Shown here: piece by piece, positions 29,304 to 39,286 of the stretch
Position numbering within the stretch: position 1 is the stretch's first letter
Layout of the letters: each line of letters begins with the position of its first letter
Source of the DNA: an uncultured Bartonella sp.
GTDB lineage: Bacteria; Pseudomonadota; Alphaproteobacteria; Rhizobiales; Rhizobiaceae
DNA: 49,480 nucleotides
Direction of reading: 5' to 3'
Assembly (NCBI RefSeq): GCF_945277285.1
Contig: NZ_CALYPR010000007.1
Coordinates: 1-49,480, forward strand
Notes under the pieces: generated by a model
The model's database searches: none
What the model was told of the DNA's origin: nothing
Seen by the model: the letters and a program-made list of their open reading frames with translations, nothing else
Program-made: the position numbers and the translations under genes

Positions 29304-29732
29304 ATGTTATCAAATGTAATTTATAAAACAGCAGCCGTTGCCGAGGGCGGACGGGAAGGCCATGTGCATTCAGAAGATGGAGCACTTGATATTGACTTGG
29401 TAAAACCCAAGGAAATGGGGGGCGATGGCAAAGTTGGCGCCAATCCTGAAACATTGTTTGCTGCTGGTTATGCCGCCTGTTTTGAATCAGCTACACGGTT
29501 TGCAGCGGCAAAGGCCGGCTTTAAAGTGCTGCCCGGCAGTTATGTCAAGGCCGAAGTCGGGATTGGTTCCCGTAAAGCCGGTGGTTTTGAACTTTCGGTT
29601 ATCTTGACGGTTCATATGGAAGGGCTTGACAAGCAACAGGCAGAAATGGCCGCCTATACCGCCCATAATGAAATTTGCCCCTATTCACATGCAACCCGCA
29701 ACAATATTCGGGTACAGCTCAAAGTGATTTGA
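29304..29732 (+). CDS. ohr: Organic hydroperoxide reductase Ohr (OsmC family)
   Basis: Ohr (142 residues) reduces fatty acid and peroxynitrite-type hydroperoxides using two reactive cysteines and lipoyl donors. Cys59 (A-A-C-F-E-S-A) and Cys125 (I-C-P-Y-S-H-A-T-R) are present, as is the activating arginine Arg17 (G-G-R-E-G-H). A GGAG site precedes the ATG. No ohrR-type MarR repressor is next to it in this window. The N-terminus Y-K-T-A-A-V-A-E-G-G-R distinguishes it from OsmC proper. Confidence 0.95.
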   Translation: MLSNVIYKTAAVAEGGREGHVHSEDGALDIDLVKPKEMGGDGKVGANPETLFAAGYAACFESATRFAAAKAGFKVLPGSYVKAEVGIGSRKAGGFELSVILTVHMEGLDKQQAEMAAYTAHNEICPYSHATRNNIRVQLKVI

Positions 29733-30082
29733 GTAATAATTACGCAACCGGATTTGCGGCATCATCCCGTTATCTTTATTGTGTCTAGACGTTATTGCTT
29801 AATAAGTGCAGGGATAATGCCGCTAAAATGTGGTTTTTTGAACTTTAAAAAACCGACCCTTTTCTGGTGGAGACAAAAACGATCACAAAAATTCATTTTT
29901 TGTGATGTTATATAAATTTTCACTGGCTAATCAGGCACTTTGAACAGAAAACCGGAGTTTTCGCTGTGGTCGTTCTTGTTTGAACAACACTCGAATAGCT
30001 TTCTTGAAATGCCAGTGCAGTGTTTAGAAAGATATTGCCGTAGTTTTGACTCCAGTTGATATGATGAACATCTGTCGGGGTG
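29733..30082. other. Intergenic region between ohr and the secreted protein gene
   Basis: No gene is supported in these 350 bases between convergent genes. Two inverted repeats are present: GGTTTTTT/AAAAAACC (29832-29839 with 29847-29854) and a perfect 10-bp pair ATCACAAAAA/TTTTTGTGAT (29882-29891 with 29897-29906). Either might act as a transcription end, but neither has a clean T tract after a GC-rich stem. Confidence 0.5.
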
Positions 30083-30628
30083 TTATTTGACGGGTTTCAC
30101 CTCAGGAGCGCTGAGTTTTATTTTTTCAAATCCGGGAAAAGCGGCACTCATTGTTGACAGTGTTGTCGCATCATCACCACGCACAAAATACCACTGGTTA
30201 TTGTCCAATATCGCCACCAGTTCGCCTTTTATCTGGTTTTTCTTACTGTCGTTGGTGGTAATGATAAAATCTGTCGGAATGATGTAATAGGGTGTTCCAT
30301 CATCGAATTCGCCAGCACGTTTTTTCGATTGGCTGATTGTAATTTTGTCGACTTTATAGGTTTCCGACAATTGTTTCATCTGGCTGACCATAACTTGGCG
30401 AAACTGTTCCTGATCGACATTGGAAAGGGCCGCAAGTTTTTGAATGATGCGCGGTGGTATGGCATTCAACACCGCATCGAAGTTGGATGATTGCAGTGCG
30501 TTTGCATAATTATTTGTGGCATCAGTCAATAATTTTATTTCTTCATCGGTAGCTGAGCGCGCACTTGCTGCAATTGTTCCGCTTACAAGGATTGAACAAC
30601 CGATAATTATTTGGAGAATGCGTCGCAT
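30083..30628 (-). CDS. Secreted or periplasmic protein of unknown function
   Basis: I do not recognise the family. The 181-residue protein starts with a classical signal peptide (M-R-R-I-L-Q-I-I-I-G-C-S-I-L-V-S-G-T-I-A-A, likely cleavage after A-S-A). The mature part is about 155 residues, soluble, mixed alpha/beta, with no further membrane segment and no cysteine. A helical N-terminal half with N-N-Y-A-N-A-L and R-I-I-Q-K-L-A is followed by a beta-rich half ending W-Y-F-V-R-G-D-D-A-T-T-L. The layout recalls small periplasmic domains of the SnoaL/NTF2 type, but this is only an impression. It lies downstream of glnA in the same direction, separated by a terminator, so it probably has its own promoter. 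Confidence 0.75.
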   Translation of the reverse strand: MRRILQIIIGCSILVSGTIAASARSATDEEIKLLTDATNNYANALQSSNFDAVLNAIPPRIIQKLAALSNVDQEQFRQVMVSQMKQLSETYKVDKITISQSKKRAGEFDDGTPYYIIPTDFIITTNDSKKNQIKGELVAILDNNQWYFVRGDDATTLSTMSAAFPGFEKIKLSAPEVKPVK

Positions 30629-30722
30629 AACTTACCTTCGATACTATTTACCCAATACCTCTTTTATAGAGAAAAAATAAACTAAAGGCAAAGCGTGACA
30701 GGAAAAAGGCAGTGGCAAACAT

Positions 30723-30752
30723 AAAAAAACAGAGGCCAGAGCCTCTGTTTTT
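30723..30752 (-). terminator. Terminator of glnA
   Basis: Read on the minus strand, an 11-bp stem with core ACAGAGGC/GCCTCTGT (30729-30736 and 30741-30748) and 4-base loop is followed by a run of T (complement of 30723-30729). It lies 22 bases after the glnA stop. Confidence 0.85.
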
Positions 30753-30773
30753 ATCAATAACGGTTCATTCAGA

Positions 30774-32183
30774 TCAGACTGAATAATACATGTCGAATTC
30801 AATCGGATGAGGTGTCATTTCGAAACGCAAAACCTCTTCCATCTTCAATTCGAGGAACGAATCGATCTGGTCATCGTCAAACACGTCACCGGCTTTCAAG
30901 AATGCGCGATCTTTATCGAGACACTGCAATGCTTCGCGCAAGCTGCCTGAAACGGTCGGGATTTTCTTGAGTTCTTTTGGCGGAAGATCATAAAGATCCT
31001 TATCCATTGCCTGTCCGGGATGGATTTTGTTCTTAATGCCATCAAGGCCAGCCATCAAAATTGCCGAAAAAGCAAGATAAGGATTGGCTGTTGCGTCAGG
31101 AAAACGGATTTCAACACGTTTCGAGTTTGGCGAAGAACCAAAAGGAATACGACAGGAAGCCGAACGGTTGCGTGCCGAATAAGCGAGCAAAACCGGTGCT
31201 TCATAACCAGGAACAAGACGCTTGTACGAATTGGTTGACGGATTAGTGAAAGCGTTGATTGCTTTGGCATGCTTTATAATACCGCCAATGAAAAACAGAC
31301 AGCTTTCTGAAAGGCCGGCATATTCATTACCTGCAAATGTCGGCTTGCCATCTTTCCAGATAGACATATGGACGTGCATACCCGAGCCGTTATCGCCAAA
31401 AACCGGCTTAGGCATGAAGGTGGCTGTTTTGCCATAAGTGTTGGCAACCTGATGTACCACATATTTGAAAATCTGCATCTTGTCGGCTTCGCGCACAAGC
31501 GTGTCAAAACGGATACCCAGTTCATGCTGGGCCGCAGCAACTTCGTGGTGGTGCTTTTCAACGCGAACACCCATGTCTGACAATGCTGTCAACATTTCCG
31601 AGCGGATATCCTGACAGGAGTCAATCGGCGGAACAGGGAAATAGCCGCCCTTGACGCGCGGGCGATGGCCGAGATTGCCCATTTCATATTCCGTATCGTC
31701 ATTAGAAGGAAACTCGTTGGAATCGAGTTTGAAACCGGTATTATACGGATCATTTTTGAAACGGACATCGTCAAAGATAAAAAATTCAGCTTCCGGACCG
31801 ACATTGACAGTGTCGCCGATGCCCAATGACTTCAAATAGGCTTCAGCTTTTTTGGCTGTTGAACGCGGATCGCGGTTGTAAGATTCGCCCGAGATAGGGT
31901 CGAGAACATCACACAAAATAACCAGCGTGGATTGGGCAAAAAACGGATCCATGTGTGCAGTGGTTGGATCCGGCATCAATACCATATCCGACTCATTAAT
32001 TGCTTTCCATCCGCTGATGGAAGATCCGTCAAACATAACACCATCAGCAAATGTATCTTCGCTGATTTCGGCAATGTCCATGGTTACATGCTGTAGTTTG
32101 CCTTTGGGATCGCTAAAACGCAAATCTACAAAGCGGATGTCATTATCCTTAATTTGCTTAAGGACATCAGATGCAGTCGTCAT
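30774..32183 (-). CDS. glnA: Glutamine synthetase type I
   Basis: GlnA (469 residues) makes glutamine from glutamate, ammonia and ATP and is the main ammonia-assimilating enzyme. The N-terminal V-D-L-R-F-S-D segment, F-D-G-S-S-I-S-G-W, the G-P-E-A-E-F-F-I-F metal site, [10 protein letters not shown] and the N-R-S-A-S-C-R-I-P latch are intact. Tyr398 in D-L-Y-D-L-P-P is the adenylylation target of GlnE, so activity is probably controlled covalently. glnB lies 80 bases upstream on the same strand, and the two likely form an operon. Confidence 0.98.
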   Translation of the reverse strand: MTTASDVLKQIKDNDIRFVDLRFSDPKGKLQHVTMDIAEISEDTFADGVMFDGSSISGWKAINESDMVLMPDPTTAHMDPFFAQSTLVILCDVLDPISGESYNRDPRSTAKKAEAYLKSLGIGDTVNVGPEAEFFIFDDVRFKNDPYNTGFKLDSNEFPSNDDTEYEMGNLGHRPRVKGGYFPVPPIDSCQDIRSEMLTALSDMGVRVEKHHHEVAAAQHELGIRFDTLVREADKMQIFKYVVHQVANTYGKTATFMPKPVFGDNGSGMHVHMSIWKDGKPTFAGNEYAGLSESCLFFIGGIIKHAKAINAFTNPSTNSYKRLVPGYEAPVLLAYSARNRSASCRIPFGSSPNSKRVEIRFPDATANPYLAFSAILMAGLDGIKNKIHPGQAMDKDLYDLPPKELKKIPTVSGSLREALQCLDKDRAFLKAGDVFDDDQIDSFLELKMEEVLRFEMTPHPIEFDMYYSV

Positions 32184-32224
32184 ATTACATTTCCTTGTCT
32201 AAAAAGTAACAAAGTGTTGATCGG

Positions 32225-32250
32225 ACATGCCCTTTTTATGAGGGGCATGT
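32225..32250 (-). promoter_or_regulatory. Hairpin between glnB and glnA
   Basis: ACATGCCC (32225-32232) and GGGCATGT (32243-32250) form a perfect 8-bp stem with a 10-base loop in the 80-base glnB-glnA gap. On the transcribed minus strand no T run follows. It may be a processing or stability element that sets the glnB to glnA ratio. Confidence 0.45.
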
Positions 32251-32263
32251 GTTAACTTCTGGC

Positions 32264-32668
<405 letters not shown>

Positions 32669-32722
32669 CTAAGCATGTTTCGTGCCAACTTTAAAAAACA
32701 GCGAAAATAACATGACAATATT

Positions 32723-32737
32723 TTGTGCCAAGCACAA
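32723..32737. promoter_or_regulatory. Palindrome in the glnB-nnr divergent region
   Basis: TTGTGC (32723-32728), CAA, GCACAA (32732-32737) form a perfect 6-bp inverted repeat between the two divergent genes. Nitrogen control of glnB by NtrC and sigma-54 is known in rhizobia. On the minus strand TTGGCAC at the same spot resembles a sigma-54 -24 element, but the -12 position is one base out of register. It is therefore only a candidate protein-binding site. Confidence 0.35.
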
Positions 32738-32816
32738 TTCATATATTGTTAATCATGGCACTATTGTCTGAATAACTAAGCTAATTAAAGACTTATTGGA
32801 TAGGACTGATTAAAAA

Positions 32817-34358
32817 ATGGGCATTGTGGTGAATAAATATGCGAAAAGTGGTTTTGATAACGAGATTACTCCATATGAACTGTTGACGCCCAGACAAATG
32901 GGCGAGGCCGATCATATGGCAGCCGAAATAAACGGCGGGGATAGTTTCACACTGATGGAAAACGCCAGTCAAGCGGTGGCCGATGTCATATTGGACAATT
33001 ATCGCCAATGCCGGAAAATTGCACTTTTATGCGGGCCGGGGAACAATGGCGGTGATGGCTATATGATTGCACATATTCTAAAGAAACATGGTTTCGAACC
33101 ACAGTGTTTCTCTTTATCAGAGCCGCGAGCCGATAGTGACGCAATGAAAGCATTTGTTCTATGGGGAAAAACATCATCTCCCATAGATGAATTTGTTGCC
33201 TGCGACTTTGACCTTATTGTTGATGCCCTTTATGGTGCGGGGCTTGATCGCGCTCTGGATGCGGCTCTTCAAAACAAAATTATAAAAATATCCGAAAGCA
33301 ATGTGCCGGTTATAGCTGTCGATCTGCCGTCCGGCGTGTTCGGTCGAACCGGAGCCATTGGGGGCGCAGCGATACGGGCAACAAAAACAGTTACATTTTT
33401 CAGATTGAAGCCCGGGCATGTGTGCTATCCGGGGCGGGCGCACTGTGGTGAAATTATACTTGCGGATATCAAAATTCCTGATTCTGTGCTGCAAACAATC
33501 AGGCCAACCTATGCTCTCAACTTGCCTTCGCTTTGGTCTAAAAGCTGGCCAGTGCTTGACTATGACACGCATAAATACCGCCGTGGCCATGCGGTGGTTT
33601 TTTCAGGGCCACAAACTTCGACTGGTGCAGCAAGACTTGCCGCTCAAGCGGCAGCAAGAAGCGGGGCAGGGCTGGTCACCGTCATTTCGCCAAAAGATGC
33701 ACTTGTCGTTCACGAAATGCATCTAACCAGCATCATGCTTAAAGAAATAGGGAGTGATGAAGAAACTCTGGCCTTTCTTGAACAACGTAAAGTGCGCTCG
33801 GTGGTTCTAGGGCCCGCATTCACAGAATTCGAGCGGGCATTTTCACTCGTGAAGGCTATTTTGACCAAAGGGAAAATCTTCACACTTATTCTTGATGCTG
33901 ATGCGCTCACAGCAGTGGCACAAAAAAAAGAAGAGGCATTCGGTTTTTTCAAAGAATCACCGGTCAATGTTATTCTCACACCCCATGAAGGGGAATTTTC
34001 CCGCCTTTTTCCAGATATAGCCGGAAAAACACATTTGACGCGCATTGAAAAAGCCGAAGAAGCAGCGGCAAAATCAGGTGCTACGATCGTTTATAAAGGT
34101 GCTGATACGATGATCGCATCTGCGAATGGACGAGTGGCGGTTAACGCGAATGGAACACCATTTTTGGCAACAGCGGGTTCTGGCGACGTCCTTTCCGGTA
34201 TTATTGGCGGTTTAAGTGCACAGCAAATGTCCCATTTTGAAGCAGCTTGTGCAGGCGTCTGGATTCACGCCCAATGTGGGCAAATTTTTGGTCCTGGAAT
34301 GATTGCAGACGATATTATCTCGGGGATTCCGCCTGTTTTGGGTAAAATTGTTATGTGA
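32817..34358 (+). CDS. nnr: Bifunctional NAD(P)H-hydrate epimerase / ADP-dependent dehydratase
   Basis: This 513-residue fusion repairs damaged (hydrated) NADH and NADPH. The N-terminal epimerase half (about 1-220) has G-P-G-N-N-G-G-D-G at 73-81 and the V-D-L-P-S-G motif. The C-terminal ribokinase-like dehydratase half (about 230-513) has T-P-H-E-G-E-F and T-A-G-S-G-D-V-L-S-G at 452-461. Start at ATG 32817 lacks a strong ribosome site (a TAGGAC stretch lies about 10 bases upstream); internal ATG 32838 is possible. It is divergent from glnB, a pairing I recall from other Rhizobiales. Confidence 0.94.
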   Translation: MGIVVNKYAKSGFDNEITPYELLTPRQMGEADHMAAEINGGDSFTLMENASQAVADVILDNYRQCRKIALLCGPGNNGGDGYMIAHILKKHGFEPQCFSLSEPRADSDAMKAFVLWGKTSSPIDEFVACDFDLIVDALYGAGLDRALDAALQNKIIKISESNVPVIAVDLPSGVFGRTGAIGGAAIRATKTVTFFRLKPGHVCYPGRAHCGEIILADIKIPDSVLQTIRPTYALNLPSLWSKSWPVLDYDTHKYRRGHAVVFSGPQTSTGAARLAAQAAARSGAGLVTVISPKDALVVHEMHLTSIMLKEIGSDEETLAFLEQRKVRSVVLGPAFTEFERAFSLVKAILTKGKIFTLILDADALTAVAQKKEEAFGFFKESPVNVILTPHEGEFSRLFPDIAGKTHLTRIEKAEEAAAKSGATIVYKGADTMIASANGRVAVNANGTPFLATAGSGDVLSGIIGGLSAQQMSHFEAACAGVWIHAQCGQIFGPGMIADDIISGIPPVLGKIVM

Positions 34359-34488
34359 CTAATTTATCACAATTAAACTATAGATATCACTTTTTCGTCG
34401 TTTTGAGTTTTCATTGATGCTTGACGGCAGCTGAGCACCGTCACAGACTGTCATCATTCTGAACTGATCGACCAAAGGAGAATATCGT

Positions 34489-35730
34489 ATGAAAATAAAG
34501 ACACTTTTGGCAGGCTCGGCCGCTGCCATGGTCATATCAAGTGGTTCTTATGCTGCCGATGTTGTTGTAGCAGAGCCTGAACCTGTCGAGTTTGTCCGGG
34601 TTTGTGATGCTTATGGACAGGGATATTTCTATATTCCGGGTACCGATACCTGTATGCGTGTTGGTGGATACCTTCGTGCTGATATTAAAGGTGGCGACGA
34701 CGTTTATGCTTATAAAGGCAAAAAAGACCGGGATACTTATGGTTGGCGTGCCCGTGGTGAATTGCGTTTCCAAACAGCAAGCGAAACCGAACTCGGTACA
34801 TTGCGTACTTTGATCGAATTGCGTAACCAGTGGGATGATGGCGATGATTCATTGAGCGGTCAGGCACACTTTGCTTATATCGAATTGGGCGGCGTGCGCG
34901 TTGGCGTTGATGAATCGATTTTCTGGCATTGGACAGGCTATGCCGGTAACGTCCTGAACGACGATATTGTTGACCCCGGCATGTACCAACGTACGAATGT
35001 CTTGAGTTACACTTTTACTGCCGATAACGGTTTTTCTGCGATCGTAGGTGTTGAACAAGGCACAGATAATGGCAGCGATAATTCGGGCGACAATTATTAT
35101 CTTAAAGCAATGGGCAAACGCGTTGGTGCAAATGCGGGAATTGCCGACCGTTATAACGTTGATGCTCGCCATTTCCATAGTGGTAGCCAGATTGACGATT
35201 ATACACCGAATGTACTGCTCGGTGCCAAGTTTGTTCAGGGTTGGGGTTCAATCGCTGCCGTTGGTGCTTATGATGCTCAGTGGGAAGAATGGGCTGCCAA
35301 ATTGCGTGTTAATTTGAACATCACCGACCAGTTATCAGTTTGGGTTATGGGTGGTTACAAAACCAACGACGATTACTATGCTTATGATGACGTCTACAAT
35401 AGCGACCGTCCTAACAGAAAGCATAATTTTTACTATCGTATGCATACCAGCCAATATGGCGATTGGGGCGGCGATTGGGCCGTTTGGGGTGGTACAACTT
35501 ATAAAGCAACCAAGAAAGCATCGTTCAATTCGCAGTTGACATATGATGACACAGATGTGTTTAGCGCTTCGTTGAATATGTCTTACGAACTTGTTCCGGG
35601 GTTGGTTGTGACACCTGAAGTTTCTTACCTTAATTATGGTAATGACAAGAAGTGGGACGACGGTTCACGCGTTACATTCCACGGTGATAATGCTGTTCAG
35701 GGAATGTTGCGTATGCAGCGCAATTTCTAA
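34489..35730 (+). CDS. Outer membrane porin, Omp2a/Omp2b-like (Porin_2 family)
   Basis: The 413-residue product is a general diffusion porin of the Rhizobiales type. It has a signal peptide (residues 1-22, ending S-Y-A), then the family hallmark C-D-A-Y-G-Q-G-Y-F-Y-I-P-G-T-D-T-C with its cysteine pair, followed by G-G-Y-L-R-A-D. Alternating aromatic strands run to the end, which is R-M-Q-R-N-F with the C-terminal Phe used for BAM recognition. A strong AAAGGAG ribosome site lies at 34472-34478, in keeping with high expression. Single copy in this window; a terminator follows. Confidence 0.94.
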   Translation: MKIKTLLAGSAAAMVISSGSYAADVVVAEPEPVEFVRVCDAYGQGYFYIPGTDTCMRVGGYLRADIKGGDDVYAYKGKKDRDTYGWRARGELRFQTASETELGTLRTLIELRNQWDDGDDSLSGQAHFAYIELGGVRVGVDESIFWHWTGYAGNVLNDDIVDPGMYQRTNVLSYTFTADNGFSAIVGVEQGTDNGSDNSGDNYYLKAMGKRVGANAGIADRYNVDARHFHSGSQIDDYTPNVLLGAKFVQGWGSIAAVGAYDAQWEEWAAKLRVNLNITDQLSVWVMGGYKTNDDYYAYDDVYNSDRPNRKHNFYYRMHTSQYGDWGGDWAVWGGTTYKATKKASFNSQLTYDDTDVFSASLNMSYELVPGLVVTPEVSYLNYGNDKKWDDGSRVTFHGDNAVQGMLRMQRNF

Positions 35731-35755
35731 TATTGTTTTCCATGAAGTATTGTTG

Positions 35756-35785
35756 ATGGCGGCTTCAAGCCGCCATTTTATTTTT
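35756..35785 (+). terminator. Terminator of the porin gene
   Basis: ATGGCGGC (35756-35763) pairs with GCCGCCAT (35769-35776) around TTCAA, followed by a T-rich tail TTTATTTTT. It lies 26 bases beyond the porin stop. Confidence 0.88.
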
Positions 35786-36077
35786 GATAAGATTGTTATC
35801 CCACATTTACTATCGAGACGCCAATCCAATTGCTATAGTTACAAGACCATGGCGTTGGGGAGACAAATAAATATATCAGGATGATTCAAGCCGTAGCGCC
35901 AGATTAACAGCGTATCGGGTAACACAATTGCTTGTGGCCGGAAACAGAACGAGAGATCATGTCTCTCACTCACCGGACTATTTGCTTCTCAAAGATAAAA
36001 TCTTGTTTTTCTCGCTATTTGCTGAAAAATATTAGCAAATTGTTTAAAGACCTTCATTGAAGCGAAAAAACGAAAAT
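35786..36077. other. Intergenic region with several hairpins; possible small RNA
   Basis: No open frame is supported. On the + strand three structures follow each other: CACAA/TTGTG (35923-35936), a stem GAGAGA/TCTCTC (35951-35967) framed by CCGG/CCGG (35938-35941 and 35973-35976), and a weak AAGAT/ATCTT stem followed by TTTTT (35992-36010). The row of stems ending in a T run resembles a small RNA, but no promoter was recognised apart from TATAGT at 35834-35839. Confidence 0.3.
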
Positions 36078-36108
36078 AAAGACGGGCTTATGCAAGACCG
36101 TCTTTTTT
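36078..36108. terminator. Bidirectional terminator beyond uvrA
   Basis: AAAGACGG (36078-36085) pairs with CCGTCTTT (36098-36105) around 12 bases. T-rich sequence follows the stem on both strands, with TTTTTT to 36108 on + and TTTATTTTC on -. On the minus strand it lies 24 bases after the uvrA stop. Confidence 0.75.
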
Positions 36109-36131
36109 CTAAACTCGATTGTTTATTTATT

Positions 36132-39047
36132 TTATGATGCCATGTTGGAGGGAGGACGCCGTTCAAGCAGCTCTTTCAAGAATTTCCCCGTATAAGAACG
36201 TTCGACCTTGACAATATCTTCGGGACGACCAACGGCGACAATCTCGCCACCGCCATCGCCGCCTTCCGGTCCAAGGTCAATAATCCAGTCAGCTGTTTTG
36301 ATCACTTCAAGATTGTGCTCGATCACTGCAACAGTGTTTCCCTGATCGACCAATTCGTGCAGCACTTCGAGAAGTTTAGCAACATCATGAAAATGCAGTC
36401 CGGTTGTTGGTTCATCCAGAATATAGAGTGTGCGCCCTGTCGCTTTGCGGGAAAGTTCCTTAGCCAATTTCACACGTTGCGCTTCGCCGCCAGACAAGGT
36501 TGTTGCCTGTTGGCCAACCTTGATATAGCCAAGCCCGACTTTGACCAAAGTATCCATTTTATCGCGAATGGCCGGAACAGCCTGGAAAAATTCTGCTGCT
36601 TCCTCGACCGTCATATCAAGAACGTCGGCAATAGATTTTCCCTTATAGGTCACTTCCAGTGTTTCGCGATTATAGCGTTTGCCATGGCATACGTCACAAG
36701 TCACATAAACATCCGGTAAAAAATGCATTTCAATTTTTATGACGCCATCACCTTGACAGGCTTCACACCGACCGCCTTTGACATTGAACGAAAAGCGCCC
36801 AGCCTGATAGCCTCTCGCTTTTGCCTCCGGCAGACCGGCAAACCAGTCACGGATAGGGGTGAATGCGCCGGTATAGGTTGCCGGATTTGAGCGCGGTGTG
36901 CGGCCAATAGGTGACTGGTCAATGTCAATCACTTTGTCAAGATATTCCAATCCTTCAATGCGATCATGTTCTGCGGGATGTTCCCGGCTTCCCATAATAC
37001 GGCGAGAGGCTGCCTTGAAAAGCGTTTCGATCAGAAAAGTAGATTTTCCGCCACCCGAAACGCCGGTGACACATGTAAATGTACCAAGCGGTATGTCGGC
37101 AGTAATATTCTTCAAGTTGTTGCCTCTTGCGCCAACAACCCGCAGCTTTTTGGTTTTTGAAATTTTGCGACGTTCGGCAGGAACAGGCACAAACATCTTG
37201 CCCGAAAGATATTGGCCGGTGAGAGAGGCCGGATCATTTATAATGTCTTGTGGCGTTCCCTGCGCCACAACCTTGCCACCGTTAACCCCTGCTGCCGGGC
37301 CAATATCAACCACATAATCGGCGGTCAGAATTGCATCTTCATCATGTTCGACAACAATAACGGTGTTGCCGAGATCACGTAGGTGTTTGAGTGTTTCAAG
37401 AAGACGGGCATTATCACGCTGATGAAGCCCGATTGACGGCTCGTCAAGCACATAAAGGACACCGGTCAGGCCCGAGCCAATTTGTGACGCAAGGCGAATA
37501 CGCTGGCTTTCACCGCCGGATAATGTGCCGGAAGCTCGCGCCAGAGTCAGATATTCGAGCCCGACATCGTTCAAAAATTTCAACCGGTCACGAATTTCTT
37601 TCAAAATTCTCGAAGCAATATTTTTCTGCTTTTCATTAAAGGTCTTATCGACATTTTGAAACCATTTATCTGCCTTGGAAATCGACATTTCGGAAACTTC
37701 GCCAATGTGAAGCCCGTCAATTTTTACAGCCAATGCTTCCGGTTTCAGACGATAGCCGTTACAGGCCGGACAAGGCGAAGACGACATATAACGTTCAATT
37801 TCCTCACGCGACCAAGCCGAATCAGTCTCTTTCCAGCGCCGCTCCATATTCGGAATCACGCCTTCAAAGCTTTTTGTAGCCGAATAGGAACGCATACCGT
37901 CATGATAGGTGAAGGTAACCTCCTTTTTGCCCGTGCCATAAAGAACAGCCTGACGGGCTTCTTCCGAAAGATTTTTCCACTTGTCGGTAAGCTTGAAGCC
38001 ATAGGCTTTTCCGAGCGCCTCCAATGTCTGATTATAATAGGGGGAGGATGATTTTGACCATGGTGCAATTGCACCTGCTTTCAGTGTTAAATTCTCATCC
38101 GGTACAACCATTGCCGGATCAATTGCCTGTAACGAGCCTAGCCCGTCACAAGTTGGGCAGGCACCGAAAGGATTGTTGAAAGAAAACAGTCGCGGCTCGA
38201 TTTCCGGTATCGTAAATCCCGAGACCGGACAGGCAAATTTTTCCGAAAACAATAATCGTTCATGCGTGTCATTTTTCGATTTATTGGCAGAACCCCCCGC
38301 TGTTTGTTCTTTGGGAAGGGGGTTATCTGCGAGTTCCGCAACGGCCAGACCATCAGCCAGATGAAGGCAAGTTTCAAGGCTGTCAGCTAGGCGCGCTGAA
38401 ATATCGGGCCGGACAACAAGGCGGTCGACAACAACATCAATATCATGTTTATATTTTTTATCGAGTTCCGGGACATCGGCAATTTCGTAAAAAATACCGT
38501 CAATCTTGACGCGCTGGAAGCCTTTCTTCAGGAGTTCGGCCATTTCTTTTTTATATTCACCTTTACGACCACGAACCATGGGAGCCAGAATATAAAGCCT
38601 TGTGCCTTCAGGAAGTGCCAGAATGCGGTCAACCATCTGGCTGACTGTCTGGCTTTCAATAGGCAAACCGGTGACCGGTGAATAGGGCACGCCCACGCGC
38701 GCAAATAATAGACGCATATAATCGTTGATTTCGGTGACCGTACCAACGGTTGAACGTGGGTTGCGACTTGTTGTTTTCTGTTCGATGGAAATAGCCGGAG
38801 AAAGACCATCAATCTGGTCAACATCCGGTTTCTGCATCATTTCAAGAAATTGTCTGGCATAGGCTGACAGGCTTTCGACATACCGTCTTTGACCTTCGGC
38901 ATAGATTGTATCGAATGCCAGCGATGATTTACCAGAGCCCGAAAGACCGGTCATGACAATGAGTTTGTCACGCGGCAAATCAAGATCTATATTTTTTAGA
39001 TTATGTTGGCGGGCACCACGTATTGAAATAAATTTCTGATCGGACAT
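36132..39047 (-). CDS. uvrA: Excinuclease ABC subunit A
   Basis: UvrA (971 residues) recognises bulky DNA lesions with UvrB in nucleotide excision repair. Two ABC ATPase halves are visible: Walker [10 protein letters not shown] and G-V-S-G-G-G-K-S-T, signatures L-S-G-G-E-S-Q-R and L-S-G-G-E-A-Q-R, and D-E-P-S-I-G-L-H / D-E-P-T-T-G-L-H. Zinc fingers C-P-V-S-G with A-C-P-T-C and C-E-A-C with C-D-V-C are intact. I start at [12 protein letters not shown] (39047), with AAGG upstream; a longer frame to 39083 reads through the LexA box and is rejected. Divergent from ssb. Confidence 0.97.
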   Translation of the reverse strand: MSDQKFISIRGARQHNLKNIDLDLPRDKLIVMTGLSGSGKSSLAFDTIYAEGQRRYVESLSAYARQFLEMMQKPDVDQIDGLSPAISIEQKTTSRNPRSTVGTVTEINDYMRLLFARVGVPYSPVTGLPIESQTVSQMVDRILALPEGTRLYILAPMVRGRKGEYKKEMAELLKKGFQRVKIDGIFYEIADVPELDKKYKHDIDVVVDRLVVRPDISARLADSLETCLHLADGLAVAELADNPLPKEQTAGGSANKSKNDTHERLLFSEKFACPVSGFTIPEIEPRLFSFNNPFGACPTCDGLGSLQAIDPAMVVPDENLTLKAGAIAPWSKSSSPYYNQTLEALGKAYGFKLTDKWKNLSEEARQAVLYGTGKKEVTFTYHDGMRSYSATKSFEGVIPNMERRWKETDSAWSREEIERYMSSSPCPACNGYRLKPEALAVKIDGLHIGEVSEMSISKADKWFQNVDKTFNEKQKNIASRILKEIRDRLKFLNDVGLEYLTLARASGTLSGGESQRIRLASQIGSGLTGVLYVLDEPSIGLHQRDNARLLETLKHLRDLGNTVIVVEHDEDAILTADYVVDIGPAAGVNGGKVVAQGTPQDIINDPASLTGQYLSGKMFVPVPAERRKISKTKKLRVVGARGNNLKNITADIPLGTFTCVTGVSGGGKSTFLIETLFKAASRRIMGSREHPAEHDRIEGLEYLDKVIDIDQSPIGRTPRSNPATYTGAFTPIRDWFAGLPEAKARGYQAGRFSFNVKGGRCEACQGDGVIKIEMHFLPDVYVTCDVCHGKRYNRETLEVTYKGKSIADVLDMTVEEAAEFFQAVPAIRDKMDTLVKVGLGYIKVGQQATTLSGGEAQRVKLAKELSRKATGRTLYILDEPTTGLHFHDVAKLLEVLHELVDQGNTVAVIEHNLEVIKTADWIIDLGPEGGDGGGEIVAVGRPEDIVKVERSYTGKFLKELLERRPPSNMAS

Positions 39048-39066
39048 ATTTGGCCTTGCGGGGACA

Positions 39067-39081
39067 GAACAAAAATGGAAC
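39067..39081 (-). promoter_or_regulatory. LexA (SOS) box upstream of uvrA
   Basis: On the minus strand GTTC-N7-GTTC (39081 to 39067) is a perfect alphaproteobacterial LexA operator, ending 20 bases before the uvrA start codon. It is 205 bases from ssb, so it primarily concerns uvrA. A second identical-type box lies ahead of recA in this window. Confidence 0.8.
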
Positions 39082-39286
39082 ACTCGCTTTCAAATAGGTG
39101 AGATGGTGAAAAATTGCAATGGCAAGATTTTTAGGTGACGAAAACCGCTGCTACAGAACTTCTGTGGAAATTGAACAATCGGCCAAGGCTTTTTTGCCCC
39201 AAGAGACAAAATAGACTATATGGTGGTCTCATAGAAATTTATGCTTTTAATATCGGCTTTTTGCCGCTTGGTTTGGAGTTTTTATA

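Noticed and set aside
29968..29984. GTTC followed by a nearby GAAC on the same strand, considered as a LexA box.
   Set aside because: The spacing and orientation do not give the direct GTTC-N7-GTTC repeat.
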